Positions 13,155 to 25,871 of a stretch of 64,000 bases of DNA are shown piece after piece. How positions within the stretch are numbered: the stretch's first letter is position 1; every line of letters begins with the position of its first letter. Below the pieces are notes generated by a model. That model made no database searches. It had not been told where the DNA came from and saw only the letters and a program-made list of their open reading frames with translations. The stretch covers positions 2,232,001 to 2,296,000 of the forward strand of contig NZ_WNWM01000002.1 in NCBI RefSeq assembly GCF_009727155.1, read 5' to 3'. Made by a program: the position numbers and the translations under genes. Origin of the DNA: Pseudoduganella dura (GTDB lineage Bacteria; Pseudomonadota; Gammaproteobacteria; Burkholderiales; Burkholderiaceae_D).

Positions 13155-13196
13155 ATCCTCCAGATACATCGTTATTAAAATTTGTATCTGGAGGAT
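13155..13196 (-). promoter_or_regulatory. Perfect stem-loop covering the acylase ribosome binding site
   Basis: Arms 13155-13168 (atcctccagataca) and 13183-13196 are perfectly complementary over 14 bp, with a 14-base A/T-rich loop. On the minus-strand mRNA the 3' arm contains the GGAGG Shine-Dalgarno of the acylase starting at 13152. The stem ends three bases before the start codon. It could act as a translational switch, or as a DNA operator dyad. Confidence 0.7.
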
Positions 13197-13560
13197 ATCA
13201 GGCGGCTATTGTCCTCTAAGGAAGCACTTGCAAATAAATATTTTTCACACAACACGGACCGATCCGGCAGTAGTGTGACGGGATAATTTCATTGCATGGC
13301 GCATTGTATTTGGCGAAATGCTGCGGTTAGAGAAACATTATATGGATTTCTGTTTGGAATTAATTGGATTTTTAAGGAAATATTCTTTTATTTAAAGAAT
13401 TTAATATTGCCTGGAGAGCGCCCAGGGAGAATCGTGGCAAGTGCATCACGACTATGGTGTGGTGAAAAGCACGAAAACAAAGCTGAACACTGGCCGCCGA
13501 GCATAGGTGCCAGACACTTTTTCCCAAGGAGGTTCCCCCTGCGTTCGGCCATGCAAAGCA
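13197..13560. other. Intergenic, A/T-rich, no gene recognised
   Basis: Between the acylase pair and the end of the rrn-2 5S array. The stretch near 13310-13420 is much more A/T-rich than the surroundings (runs such as tttttaagg, tatttaaagaatttaatatt), suggesting promoter or acquired sequence. Short open frames here lack family features and usable ribosome binding sites. I see no tRNA or known RNA. Confidence 0.5.
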
Positions 13561-13594
13561 AAAAACCCCGCCAGCGATCGCTAACGGGGGTTTT
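13561..13594 (-). terminator. Last hairpin of the rrn-2 5S array
   Basis: Stem-loop with arms aaaaccccg / cgggggtttt around cagcgatcgcta; A-run on its left gives a U-run on the minus-strand transcript. Its loop sequence is unlike the other array terminators. Confidence 0.7.
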
Positions 13595-13604
13595 CTATAT
13601 AACC

Positions 13605-13757
13605 GCCTGATTGAACCCACTTTCACACTGGTTGCAGTAGCGAAGCCCGGCAATGCTGGGCTGAGCAATCGGCGCGATTAATCAGCAATACCCGGCGGAG
13701 CACAAAAACCATGGCAGCGAACCAGTCCGCAGCGCCCTGCTGAAGAAGCGCTCCAAA
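13605..13757 (-). pseudogene. Strongly degenerate 5S-derived copy (rrn-2, distal)
   Basis: Keeps the 5S 3' end only in part (gcctga ... ttcacactggttgcag), then the hairpin agcccggcaatgctgggct and gcaatcggcgc. The rest shares cagtccgcagcg...cctgctgaag..agcgc with the neighbouring unit and, loosely, with the rrn-1 units (ccaagtccgcggtgctctgctgagg). The most decayed of the four degenerate copies. Confidence 0.6.
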
Positions 13758-13760
13758 GCA

Positions 13761-13794
13761 AAAAACCCCCACCAGATTCATCTGGTGGGGGTTT
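13761..13794 (-). terminator. Hairpin between 5S-like units (rrn-2)
   Basis: Perfect stem acccccaccaga / tctggtgggggt with loop ttca, flanked by A-run and T-run. Confidence 0.8.
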
Positions 13795-13806
13795 CTCTAT
13801 ATAACA

Positions 13807-13970
13807 GCCTGACGATAACCTACTTTCACACTGGTTGCAGCACTATCATCGGCGCAAAGTCGTTTCACGGTCCTGTGAGTGGAGCGACGTCGGGCAATGC
13901 CCGGCGGAGCACAAAAACCATGGACAGCGAGCCCAGTCCGCAGCGTCCTGCTGAAGCAGCGCCCCCAAAG
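13807..13970 (-). pseudogene. 5S 3'-half fused to non-5S sequence (rrn-2, proximal)
   Basis: Plus-strand 13807-13876 is an exact copy of the 3' 70 bases of 5S. At cacggtcctgt the match stops abruptly and runs into gagtggagcgacgtcgggcaatgcc, carrying a hairpin gtcgggcaatgcccggc-type element, and on to the shared ...cagtccgcagcgtcctgctgaagcagcgc tail. The sharp junction suggests recombination between an intact 5S and a degenerate unit. Confidence 0.7.
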
Positions 13971-13971
13971 C

Positions 13972-14031
13972 AAAAAACCCCCATCTGCACTGAACGCGAT
14001 CTTGAGCGCGTTCAGGCTGATGGGGGTTTTT
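13972..14031 (-). terminator. Long hairpin after rrn-2 5S
   Basis: Arms aaaaacccccatc / gatgggggttttt enclose an inner stem ctgaacgcg / cgcgttcag. Strong two-level hairpin with flanking A and T runs, 10 bases past the 5S 3' end. Confidence 0.85.
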
Positions 14032-14041
14032 CTATATAACA

Positions 14042-14155
14042 GCCTGACGATAACCTACTTTCACACTGGTTGCAGCACTATCATCGGCGCAAAGTCGTTT
14101 CACGGTCCTGTTCGGGATGGGAAGGGGTGGGACCGACTTGCTATGGTCATCAGGC
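14042..14155 (-). rRNA. rrf: 5S rRNA (rrn-2)
   Basis: Identical by eye to the 5S at 2854-2967: 114 nt, terminal helix GCCTGA / TCAGGC. It is the only intact 5S in this operon; the two further units are degenerate. Confidence 0.93.
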
Positions 14156-14278
14156 ATGACTTGTACGTAGCGTCGCTCCCTGTCGGGCAGCGCAGCTACT
14201 AATCTGGAAGAAGTAAAGTTAGGGTAGTTCAAGCTGCATCATCAAACACAGGCAAATGCTCCATAACCGTCAAGGTTA

Positions 14279-17157
<2,879 letters not shown>

Positions 17158-17361
17158 ATAACCTTGACGGCTATCGGTATCAAGCATTTACTACTGTGTT
17201 TTGATGAGCTTTATTACTACCCTGAACATGCGATGTCTCGCACATTCAATAAAACTTTACTTCTTCCAGATTGTTAAAGAACGAAACAGCAGTAGTCTCT
17301 AAAAGACTAAACATAAAAGTGAACTCGTCACGCTTACGTTTAATATCTTGAGTAGATGCGT

Positions 17362-17437
17362 TGGTGGAGGATGACGGGATCGAACCGACGACCCCCTGCT
17401 TGCAAAGCAGGTGCTCTCCCAGCTGAGCTAATCCCCC
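17362..17437 (-). tRNA. tRNA-Ala (TGC) in rrn-2 spacer
   Basis: Same 76-nt tRNA as at 6161-6236 with anticodon TGC and encoded CCA. The spacer on its 23S side (about 17279-17361) differs in sequence from that of rrn-1. Confidence 0.96.
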
Positions 17438-17461
17438 AGGGATTTTCTTGTGCCTGATACG

Positions 17462-17538
17462 TGGTGGGTCTGGTTGGGCTCGAACCAACGACCCCCGCGT
17501 TATCAACACGGTGCTCTAACCAGCTGAGCTACAGACCC
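17462..17538 (-). tRNA. tRNA-Ile (GAT) in rrn-2 spacer
   Basis: Same 77-nt tRNA as at 6250-6326, anticodon GAT, encoded CCA; 24 bases from tRNA-Ala. Confidence 0.96.
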
Positions 17539-17638
17539 GCGCTACAACACGATTGCGGTACTACTGTTTCTTCTTCATTCGACAGTCGATAAGTGTGGAC
17601 GTTTAATGAGCAAGGGTTCCGAAGAACCGTGCCTACTC

Positions 17639-19172
<1,534 letters not shown>

Positions 19173-19437
19173 AATCTCTGTTTAAAGTCATTGCTGACTT
19201 GTCTTGAATTCCCACCATTGGCGGAAATTCACTCTCAAGATACTGACGAACCTCCTTGCGAAGGTTACGTTTATTTCTTGTGAGCGTTTGATGCTATATT
19301 TTGAGCTGTCGGGGCCGAAGCCCCGGGCACATCATCAAACGCCCACACTTATCGACTGTTGATTGTTAAAGAATTCTGCGCTTTTCAGCGATTCTGCCTG
19401 GTTGACAAAGCGTTGTGTTTGTCAGCAGAGGAGCGAG

Positions 19438-19466
19438 ATTATCTGGTGTTTCGCGATAACCGTCAA
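19438..19466 (-). promoter_or_regulatory. rrn-2 P1 promoter
   Basis: TTGACG - 17 bases - GATAAT on the minus strand, identical to rrn-1. The upstream block shared by both operons runs to 19540, which is the base just after the stop codon of the crotonase gene reading toward it. A boxA-like motif is at about 19362-19376. Confidence 0.8.
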
Positions 19467-19540
19467 GCTTCTTTTTGCCCCGCTTCAACTTACCGCTGCC
19501 ACTTTCGTGCCAACGCGTTGCTGCGAGGGACAGAACTATA

Positions 19541-20317
19541 TCAAAGCCCCTCGAAGTTTGGCAAGCGCTTTTCGAGGAACGCATGCATGCCTTCGCGCTG
19601 GGCCGGCGTGCCGAACGCGGCATGGAACAAACGGCGTTCGTAACGCACGCCCTCCGTCAGCGGCACTTCATAGGCGACATTCACTGCTTCCTTGATCTGC
19701 ATGGCCACTGACAGGGGCATCGAAGCGATCGTTGCGGCGGCGGCCAACGCTTCTTCAAGCAGCTTGTCGGCAGGAACCACGCGCGACACCAGGCCTGAAC
19801 GTTCCGCTTCCGCCGCATCAATGGTGCGTGCCGTCAGCAGCATGTCCATCGCTTTCGCCTTGCCGATCGCGCGCGGAAGGCGCTGCGTGGCGCCGGCACC
19901 CGGGGTGACGCCGATCTTGATTTCCGGCTGGCCGAACTTGGCCGTATCGGCAGCGATGACGAAATCGCACATCATCGCCAGTTCGCAGCCGCCACCCAGC
20001 GCATAGCCGGCCACGGCGCCGATCACCGGCGTGCGCACCTTCAGTATGTGTTCCCAGTTGCGCGTGATGTAATTGTCGCGGTAGGTATCCTGGTAGGTGT
20101 AATCGATCATCGCCGGAATATCGGCCCCTGCCGCGAAAGCCTTCTCGCTGCCGGTCAGCACGATGCAGCCGATCTGGGGATCCCTGTCGAATCCGGCAAG
20201 TGCCTCGCCAAGTTCGTTCATCATGCGGTCGTTCAGCGCATTGAGTGCTTTCGGCCGGTTCAGGCGGATCAGCGCCACTTTGCCGTGGACTTCGACGATC
20301 AGGTCTTCATATTGCAT
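19541..20317 (-). CDS. Enoyl-CoA hydratase/isomerase (crotonase) family
   Basis: 258-residue soluble crotonase; likely hydrates trans-2-enoyl-CoA in fatty acid or aromatic degradation. Begins [22 protein letters not shown]. The oxyanion-hole motifs [12 protein letters not shown] and [16 protein letters not shown] are intact, and the catalytic-Glu region ([19 protein letters not shown]) keeps a Glu and the second acidic site at GLVSRVVP. The frame is open far upstream, but that extension runs antisense to the next gene; the start is at 20317. Its stop touches the rrn-2 upstream block. Divergent from the MFS gene at 20399. Substrate chain length not predictable. Confidence 0.92.
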   Translation of the reverse strand: MQYEDLIVEVHGKVALIRLNRPKALNALNDRMMNELGEALAGFDRDPQIGCIVLTGSEKAFAAGADIPAMIDYTYQDTYRDNYITRNWEHILKVRTPVIGAVAGYALGGGCELAMMCDFVIAADTAKFGQPEIKIGVTPGAGATQRLPRAIGKAKAMDMLLTARTIDAAEAERSGLVSRVVPADKLLEEALAAAATIASMPLSVAMQIKEAVNVAYEVPLTEGVRYERRLFHAAFGTPAQREGMHAFLEKRLPNFEGL

Positions 20318-20398
20318 GCGTGCCTCCGGGACGGTTCGATCGGGCGATTGTAGCCTCATCGGCGCGCCGTTGCCATTGGCTGCTATGATCGGCGGCCG

Positions 20399-21670
20399 AT
20401 GCCGCTCCCTCTCTTCTCCACGATCGCCGAACGCTGGCGCACCGATGCGCTGCTGGCGAATACCGATTTCCGCCGCTACTGGGCCAGCATGGTGCTGACG
20501 AGCTTCGGCTCGCAAATCGGGACGCTTGCGCTGCCGCTGTGCGCCGTATTGCTGCTCCATGCGACGCCGGCGCAGATGGGCATCCTGACCGCATGCCAGG
20601 CGATCCCGTTTGCTTTCCTCGCCCTGCCCGCCGGCGTGCTGCTCGACCGCAGCCGCAAGCTGCCGATCCTGCTGGCCAGTAAATCGGCCCAGGGCATTTC
20701 GCTTGCCTCCATTCCCGTTGCGTGGTGGTTCGACCTGCTGGGCATGCCGTGGCTGTATGCGGTGGCGGCCGTCCAGGGATCCTGCAATGTGATCGGCGGC
20801 GGCGCCGAACAGATTTATCTCACCCTGCTCGTGGGCCGCGACCGCATGGTGGATGCGCAGTCCCGCTTCGCCACCACGGATTCCATCTCCCGGCTGCTGG
20901 CGCCCGGTCTCGCGGGCATCCTGATCCAATGGCTGACCGCCCCCGTCGCGATCGTCGTCAACGCGGCCACGTTCTTCATCTCGGTGTGGAATGTCGCGCG
21001 CGTGAAAATGCGTGAAACGGTACCGCCGCGCAGCAACCGCCATCCGCTGCACGACGTCCGCGCCGGATTCGCCTTCATCTGGCGCCAGCCGCTGCTGCGC
21101 GCGCTGGCATGGGTGGCCGGCGCCTGGCATATCCTGTTCTATGGTTACTCGGCGCTGCTCGTGCTGTTCGCCACGCGCGAACTGGGCATGAGCGCGGGCA
21201 CGCTGGGCATGGCGCAGATGCTGGGCGGGATTGGCGTATTCGTCAGTTCGCTGTTGCTGCGGCCGCTGAACCGGCACTACGGCGCCGGCATCACGATGAT
21301 CATCGGCACGGCGTCGATGGCACTGGGCTTCGTGCTGATGCCGCTGATTCCGCGCGACCTGTTCGGCGATGCACGCTGCAGCGCGGCGGCCTACGCCGCT
21401 CTTGTATTCTGCTTCGACCTGGGGGCAATGCTGTTCTTCGTGCCCTACCAGGCACTGCGCCAGAAAGTGACGCCGGACGAAATGCTGGGCAGGATGATCT
21501 CCACCATGCGCTTCCTGACCGTGGCCGTGGCACCGCTGGGGGCCCTGGTCGCCGGTTACGCGGGCGACCATCTCGGCGTACGCCCGGCGTTGTATTGCAT
21601 CGCCGTGGGCGGCGTGCTGCTGGCCGCCGGGGCCGTTTCGTCACGCCCGATCCGAAGCGTGCGCCCATGA
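20399..21670 (+). CDS. MFS transporter, EntS/MFS_3-like
   Basis: 423-residue, about 12-helix permease resembling the enterobactin-exporter/MFS_3 group: N-terminal [30 protein letters not shown], motif [16 protein letters not shown] after helix 2, and [29 protein letters not shown]. The central loop [17 protein letters not shown] is typical of that group. The ribosome binding site is weak (GGCGG). Divergent from the crotonase, with an 81-base shared gap. No siderophore genes are nearby, so the substrate is open. Confidence 0.82.
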   Translation: MPLPLFSTIAERWRTDALLANTDFRRYWASMVLTSFGSQIGTLALPLCAVLLLHATPAQMGILTACQAIPFAFLALPAGVLLDRSRKLPILLASKSAQGISLASIPVAWWFDLLGMPWLYAVAAVQGSCNVIGGGAEQIYLTLLVGRDRMVDAQSRFATTDSISRLLAPGLAGILIQWLTAPVAIVVNAATFFISVWNVARVKMRETVPPRSNRHPLHDVRAGFAFIWRQPLLRALAWVAGAWHILFYGYSALLVLFATRELGMSAGTLGMAQMLGGIGVFVSSLLLRPLNRHYGAGITMIIGTASMALGFVLMPLIPRDLFGDARCSAAAYAALVFCFDLGAMLFFVPYQALRQKVTPDEMLGRMISTMRFLTVAVAPLGALVAGYAGDHLGVRPALYCIAVGGVLLAAGAVSSRPIRSVRP

Positions 21671-21721
21671 TGCCGGCGCGGATCTAGACTACCTATTGCC
21701 AACTTTGCAAGGGCGACCGTC

Positions 21722-22159
21722 ATGTTCAAGAACATCCTGTTACCCACCGATGGCTCCGGCCTGTCGGTCAAGGCGACCGACACAGCGATCCGCTTCGCCC
21801 AGGTGCACGGCGCGCGCATCGTTTCCATCTGCGTCGCCCAGCCGTTCCCGTTCGTGCCGATGGCCGAGGGCGCCGTGGTGCCCGATACCGCGGTGTTCGA
21901 AACCCAGATCAACGCGGCCGCCAAGATCAATATCGACAAGGTGGCGGCCTCGTGCGCTGCGGCCGGCGTACCGTTCGAGGGGATCGTTACCGCATCCCAC
22001 AGCCCTTATGAAGAGATTGTCGCCGCCGCGGAAAAGCACGGTTGCGACATCATCCTGATGGCCTCGCACGGCCGCAAGGGCTTGAACAAGCTGTTCCTCG
22101 GCAGCGAAACGCAAAAGGTGCTGGCGCACACGACACTGCCGGTACTCGTCCTGCGTTGA
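21722..22159 (+). CDS. Universal stress protein (UspA family)
   Basis: 145-residue Usp domain. Starts MFKNILLPTDGSGLSVKA and ends with the ATP-binding signature G-2x-G-9x-G(S/T) region MASHGRKGLNKLFLGSETQKV, so probably an ATP-binding UspFG/MJ0577-type member. It follows the exporter by 51 bases and is convergent with mltA, with 18 bases between the ends. Confidence 0.9.
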   Translation: MFKNILLPTDGSGLSVKATDTAIRFAQVHGARIVSICVAQPFPFVPMAEGAVVPDTAVFETQINAAAKINIDKVAASCAAAGVPFEGIVTASHSPYEEIVAAAEKHGCDIILMASHGRKGLNKLFLGSETQKVLAHTTLPVLVLR

Positions 22160-22177
22160 TGAAGCAAGGACCGGCTT

Positions 22178-23422
22178 CTAGCGGGTCGGGCGTGGCAGCA
22201 GCACCCACACCTGCCCGCGCTGCTTCATCCAGCCCGCGTTCTCGGCTGCCTCGGTACCGAATCCAAAGAAGAAATCGACCCGGATGGCGCCCCGGATCGC
22301 GCCGCCCGTATCCTGCGCCATGACCAGCCGCTGCAGTGGAATCTCGCTGGCGGCCTGGGTGGTGGCCAGATACAGCGGCACGCCGGACGGAATCTGCGTC
22401 GTGTCCACCGCCACCGAGCGCTGCGGTGTCAACGGCACGCCCAGCGAGCCCTTCGGCCCCACATTCGGGTCCGGCAGCCGCTCTTCCCTGAAGAACACAT
22501 AGCTCGGATTCACATTCAACAATTCCTGCTTGCGGGTGGGATGTCCGGCGATCCATGCCTTGATGCCCTGTGCCGACGCCTGCTCGGAGGTCAGCTCGCC
22601 CTGCTCGATCAGCCACTTGCCGATCGATTTATAGGGATGGCCGTTCTGGTCCGCGTAAGCCACGCGCACGGTCTCGCCCGTATCGAGCTGCACGCGGCCC
22701 GAGCCCTGCACTTCGAGGAAGAATGCTTCCACGGAGTCGTCGACCCACAGCAGTTCCTTGCCGCCGAAGGCCGAACGGGCGATTTCCTCGCGGCTGGCAT
22801 ACGGCACCACCTTCTTGCCCTGCAGGCGGCCGCGCAGCCGCTTGCCCTTCAGTTCCGGGTAGATGCCGGCGAGCTCGATCGTCAGCATGTCGTCCGGCAC
22901 CTTGTATAGCGGCGTCTGGTACGGGCCTCCCTGCTTGCGGGCGCCGCGCAGCAGAGGCTCGTAGTATCCGGTCACCAGGCCGCTGTCGGCGCCGTCCGGC
23001 GCGACCACGCGGTGCGGCACCAGGAACGTTTCGAAGAACAGCCGCACCGCGCGCTCGTCGCTCCCGTTGACGGTGCGCGCGATCGTGCATGGCTCCTTCC
23101 AGTCCGCCCGCTTGCCGATCACGGAACACGACGACTGGAAGGCCGGCCAGGCCGCGCGCACGTCATCGCGCGACCAGCCCGGCAGGTCGGCAAACGAGCC
23201 GGGTACGAAGGCGGTCTTCGATGGCGGCACCGCCGGCTCGGCCGGAGACACGGACGGCTGGGGTGTCGGCTGACTGGATGGCTGGGAAGCGGGCTGGGAA
23301 GCTGCCTGGGAAGCGGGCTGGGGCGCGGGCGTTGTAACGCAACCGGCCAGCAGCGCCGCGAGCAAGGCGGTCCCGCCCGACAGGCGGATATTACGAGGTA
23401 GACTATGGCGTACAAAAATCAT
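22178..23422 (-). CDS. mltA: Membrane-bound lytic murein transglycosylase A
   Basis: 414-residue outer-membrane lipoprotein that cleaves peptidoglycan glycan strands to 1,6-anhydroMurNAc ends. Lipobox LLAGC at residues 24-28 is followed by a 40-residue Gln/Pro/Ser linker made of PASQ/PSSQ-type repeats (tandem DNA repeats at 23265-23330). The MltA domain has GYYEPLLRGARKQ, FFLEVQGSGRVQL and, in the C-terminal 3D domain, VAVDTTQIPSGVPLYL and MAQDTGGAIRGAIRVDFFFGFG with the catalytic Asp set. The ATG at 23422 has no Shine-Dalgarno and is only 9 bases from the start of a divergent small ORF. The start is therefore less certain than the product. Confidence 0.94.
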   Translation of the reverse strand: MIFVRHSLPRNIRLSGGTALLAALLAGCVTTPAPQPASQAASQPASQPSSQPTPQPSVSPAEPAVPPSKTAFVPGSFADLPGWSRDDVRAAWPAFQSSCSVIGKRADWKEPCTIARTVNGSDERAVRLFFETFLVPHRVVAPDGADSGLVTGYYEPLLRGARKQGGPYQTPLYKVPDDMLTIELAGIYPELKGKRLRGRLQGKKVVPYASREEIARSAFGGKELLWVDDSVEAFFLEVQGSGRVQLDTGETVRVAYADQNGHPYKSIGKWLIEQGELTSEQASAQGIKAWIAGHPTRKQELLNVNPSYVFFREERLPDPNVGPKGSLGVPLTPQRSVAVDTTQIPSGVPLYLATTQAASEIPLQRLVMAQDTGGAIRGAIRVDFFFGFGTEAAENAGWMKQRGQVWVLLPRPTR

Positions 23423-23431
23423 GGAGGCGGT

Positions 23432-23554
23432 ATGTGGATTCTGATGGTCGAGGCATTCGTGGCGCTGTTCCTGCTCGTCTTCATCGTCTGGTGGACGATG
23501 CCGGGCAAGAAAAAGACGCCGCCGGCCAAGCGGCCGGACCAGCCCGACAAATGA
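23432..23554 (+). CDS. Putative 40-residue single-pass membrane protein
   Basis: ATG with GGAGG five bases upstream. The 40-residue product has one hydrophobic helix (residues about 2-22, WILMVEAFVALFLLVFIVWW) and a Lys/Pro-rich tail (GKKKTPPAKRP). Start codons of this ORF and mltA face away from each other with 9 bases between them. No family recognised. The good ribosome binding site and membrane-then-basic pattern argue that it is real. Confidence 0.5.
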   Translation: MWILMVEAFVALFLLVFIVWWTMPGKKKTPPAKRPDQPDK

Positions 23555-23579
23555 GCGGATAAAAACGGATGATAATCGC

Positions 23580-23640
23580 TGGGGGCCGGCGCCGCGGGCC
23601 GGCGCTCAAGGTCGGCGCCGCAGGCCGGCGCCGGGGTAGG
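23580..23640. repeat. GC-rich repeated palindromic element
   Basis: Two near-identical blocks, each built on ggccggcgccg(c)(a/g)ggccggcgc, in direct repeat and each nearly self-complementary. It sits between the small membrane ORF and apaG, which read towards each other, so it may end both transcripts, though no T-run is present. REP-like in appearance. Confidence 0.5.
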
Positions 23641-23649
23641 TACTGAAGG

Positions 23650-24024
23650 TCAATGCAGCGAGTGCGGCAGCGTCAGCACGAATTCCGGGATCTTCGCTTC
23701 GAACTGGTGGCCATCCTCGGCCACGCAGAAATATTCACCCACCATCGAGCCCTGCGGCGTCTGCAGCGCCGTGCCACTCGTGTATTCGAACTGTTCGCCC
23801 GGCTGCAGCAGCGGCTGGTGCCCTACCAAGCCGAGGCCGCGCACTTCCTGCACGTGGTTGTTCGCGTCGGTGATGATCCAGTGGCGCGAGATCAGCTGTG
23901 CCGCCACGGTGCCGGTGTTCTTGATCGTGATCGAGTAGGTGAACACGAAATTGGTGCGTTCGGGGTCGGACTGCTCGGGCAGGAACTGGGTCCTGACCGA
24001 CACCGTGAATTCATATTGGGCCAT
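23650..24024 (-). CDS. apaG: ApaG domain protein
   Basis: 124-residue ApaG/DUF525 beta-sandwich protein. Family blocks are FVFTYSITIKNTG, LISRHWIITDANN, EVRGLGLVGHQPLLQPGEQFEYTSG and GSMVGEYFC. The start at 24024 has AAGGAA seven bases upstream; an ATG eight codons further upstream is less well placed. Linked in E. coli to cobalt resistance and magnesium efflux, but the biochemical role is unclear. Divergent from rpe. Confidence 0.93.
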   Translation of the reverse strand: MAQYEFTVSVRTQFLPEQSDPERTNFVFTYSITIKNTGTVAAQLISRHWIITDANNHVQEVRGLGLVGHQPLLQPGEQFEYTSGTALQTPQGSMVGEYFCVAEDGHQFEAKIPEFVLTLPHSLH

Positions 24025-24200
24025 CGGTATTCCTTTATTGCTGGGCAAATGTGCCGAAACTTCAAATGTAGCGTTTTATTAATACAGTTTCACATTGCAC
24101 CGCAAATCCCGCACACATGCAAGCTGCACTCCGCAGAATACGGGGCGGCAGCGTAAAATAGCGGCTGACTTTTTGCTTATTCCTCTTTGCCACGCCTGTC

Positions 24201-24866
24201 ATGACAACTTTCCGCATCGCCCCCAGCATCCTGTCCGCCGACTTCGCCCACCTGGGCGAGGAAGTCAAAAACGTCGTCGCCGCCGGTGCCGACATCATCC
24301 ATTTCGACGTGATGGACAACCACTACGTGCCGAACCTCACGATCGGCCCGCTGGTCTGCCAGGCGATCCGCCCGCATGTGCAGGTGCCGATCGACGTGCA
24401 CCTGATGGTCAAGCCCGTCGACCGCATCATTCCCGACTTCGCCAAGGCCGGCGCGAACATCATCACGTTCCACCCCGAGGCGTCCGAGCACATCGACCGC
24501 ACGCTGCAGTTGATCCGCGACAACGGCTGCAAGGCCGGCCTCGTGTTCAATCCGGGCACGCCGCTGTCGTACCTGGAACACGTGATGGACAAGATCGACA
24601 TGATCCTGATCATGTCGGTCAACCCGGGCTTCGGCGGCCAGTCGTTCATTCCGCAGGCGCTGAAGAAGATCGAGCAGGCGCGCCGCCTGATCGACGAATC
24701 GGGCCGCGACATCCTGCTGGAAGTCGACGGCGGCATCAAGATCGACAACATCGCCGCGGCTGCGAAAGCCGGTGCGGACACCTTCGTGGCCGGCTCGGCG
24801 ATCTTCGGCCAGCCCGACTACAAGGCGGTCATCGACGCGATGCGCACCCAGCTGGCGGCGGTATAA
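24201..24866 (+). CDS. rpe: Ribulose-phosphate 3-epimerase
   Basis: 221-residue TIM barrel interconverting ribulose-5-P and xylulose-5-P (pentose phosphate pathway). Signatures are [31 protein letters not shown] (catalytic Asp and metal His), [18 protein letters not shown] and EVDGGI (second catalytic Asp), then [11 protein letters not shown] at the phosphate site. No good Shine-Dalgarno precedes the ATG. First gene of the rpe-gph-trp run. Confidence 0.97.
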   Translation: MTTFRIAPSILSADFAHLGEEVKNVVAAGADIIHFDVMDNHYVPNLTIGPLVCQAIRPHVQVPIDVHLMVKPVDRIIPDFAKAGANIITFHPEASEHIDRTLQLIRDNGCKAGLVFNPGTPLSYLEHVMDKIDMILIMSVNPGFGGQSFIPQALKKIEQARRLIDESGRDILLEVDGGIKIDNIAAAAKAGADTFVAGSAIFGQPDYKAVIDAMRTQLAAV

Positions 24867-24868
24867 GC

Positions 24869-25600
24869 ATGACGGCGGCTGCCCACCCCCTGGCCGGCGT
24901 GCGCGCCGCCATCATCGACCTGGACGGCACGATGCTCGACACCGTGCCCGATTTTCACGTGGCCATCAACCGCATGCGTGAAGAGCTGGGCCTGGAAGCG
25001 ATCACGGCCGAACAGATCAAGAACATGGTCGGCAAGGGTTCCGAGAACCTGATCCGCAGCGTGCTCTCCCTCGACCACGACGACGCGGCCGTGGAACAGC
25101 ACTTCGCCGCCGCGATGGACGCCTACCAGCGTCACTACCTGGCGATCAACGGCCACCACAGCACGCTGTATCCGGACGTGGCCGCCGGCCTGACGGAGCT
25201 GAAGGATGCCGGCATCCGCCTCGCCTGCGTGACCAACAAGCCGCTGGCGTTCGCGCTGCCGCTGCTGAAGCTGAAGGAGCTCGATGGCTACTTCGAAGTG
25301 ATCTACGGCGGCGATTCGTTCGAAAAGAAGAAGCCCCATCCACTGCCGCTGATGAAGGCCTGCGAATACTTCGGCCTGCCGCCGCACCAGGTGGTGGCGA
25401 TCGGCGACTCGTCGAACGATGCACAGGCGGCCCGCGCCGCGGGTTGTCCGGTGCTCACCGTGCCTTATGGTTATAACCACGGAGAGCCTATACACGATAC
25501 GGATTCGGATGGTATAGTGGAAACGCTGCTGCATGCTGCGCAGCTCATCAATGCCCATAATTCGCCAAGTAATCCGGCGAACGACGCGCAGACCCCTTAA
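24869..25600 (+). CDS. gph: Phosphoglycolate phosphatase
   Basis: 243-residue HAD phosphatase removing phosphate from 2-phosphoglycolate. HAD motif I is IIDLDGTMLDT, motif II CVTNKP, motif III lysine in FEKKKPHPLP, motif IV IGDSSNDAQAARAAG. Starts 2 bases after the rpe stop, so translationally coupled. The rpe-gph-trpE order is common in Burkholderiales. A TATAGT hexamer inside its 3' end (25512-25517) could be the -10 of a trp promoter, but the -35 is poor. Confidence 0.95.
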   Translation: MTAAAHPLAGVRAAIIDLDGTMLDTVPDFHVAINRMREELGLEAITAEQIKNMVGKGSENLIRSVLSLDHDDAAVEQHFAAAMDAYQRHYLAINGHHSTLYPDVAAGLTELKDAGIRLACVTNKPLAFALPLLKLKELDGYFEVIYGGDSFEKKKPHPLPLMKACEYFGLPPHQVVAIGDSSNDAQAARAAGCPVLTVPYGYNHGEPIHDTDSDGIVETLLHAAQLINAHNSPSNPANDAQTP

Positions 25601-25645
25601 GCGAAACCTTAAGCAAAACTCTTAACCGAACGCTCGTCATCAACG

Positions 25646-25732
25646 ATGTTTCTCAATAAAAGACACAACGTTACTCACCAGGGATCGATCGAGGCCTGGC
25701 TGTGGCGACGCTGGCAATCCTTGGCAAACTGA
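25646..25732 (+). CDS. trpL: trp leader peptide (28 residues, three Trp codons)
   Basis: Short ORF between gph and trpE: ATG at 25646, TGA at 25730-25732, ending ...EAWLWRRWQSLAN. Trp codons at leader positions 18, 20 and 23 make 3 of 6 consecutive codons Trp, far above chance. It is followed directly by alternative RNA structures and a terminator-like stem with a T-run (25747-25811). Position and content match a transcription-attenuation leader for trpE. Confidence 0.75.
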   Translation: MFLNKRHNVTHQGSIEAWLWRRWQSLAN

Positions 25733-25746
25733 GCCACATTGATTGC

Positions 25747-25811
25747 TGCCGTCGGAGATTGCGCGCGACCACCCTTCATCGCTGACTTCTTCGCTCTCCC
25801 GGCAGGTTTTT
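25747..25811 (+). promoter_or_regulatory. Candidate trp attenuator (terminator and antiterminator)
   Basis: Terminator arms tgccgtcggag (25747-25757) and ctcccggca (25796-25804) pair over nine positions with a 2-base bulge and run into ggttttt. A competing pairing joins ggcaatc (25713-25719, over and just after the last Trp codon) with gattgctgcc (25741-25750), which takes the terminator's 5' arm. This is the geometry needed for ribosome-stalling control. The large loop (about 38 bases) is the weak point; no energy was computed. Confidence 0.55.
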
Positions 25812-25871
25812 AAAAACCTCACCGCCACCATCACGCCCGAAATGGGTTCGCGTGGCGGATTGGAGAGAACC

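Noticed and set aside
20318..21571. N-terminal extension of the crotonase by over 400 residues
   Set aside because: Runs antisense to the MFS gene, with no conserved features; the family length fits a start at 20317.
25743..25871. Longer TrpE start
   Set aside because: Overlaps the attenuator structures and lacks TrpE similarity; ATG 25872 has a good ribosome binding site.
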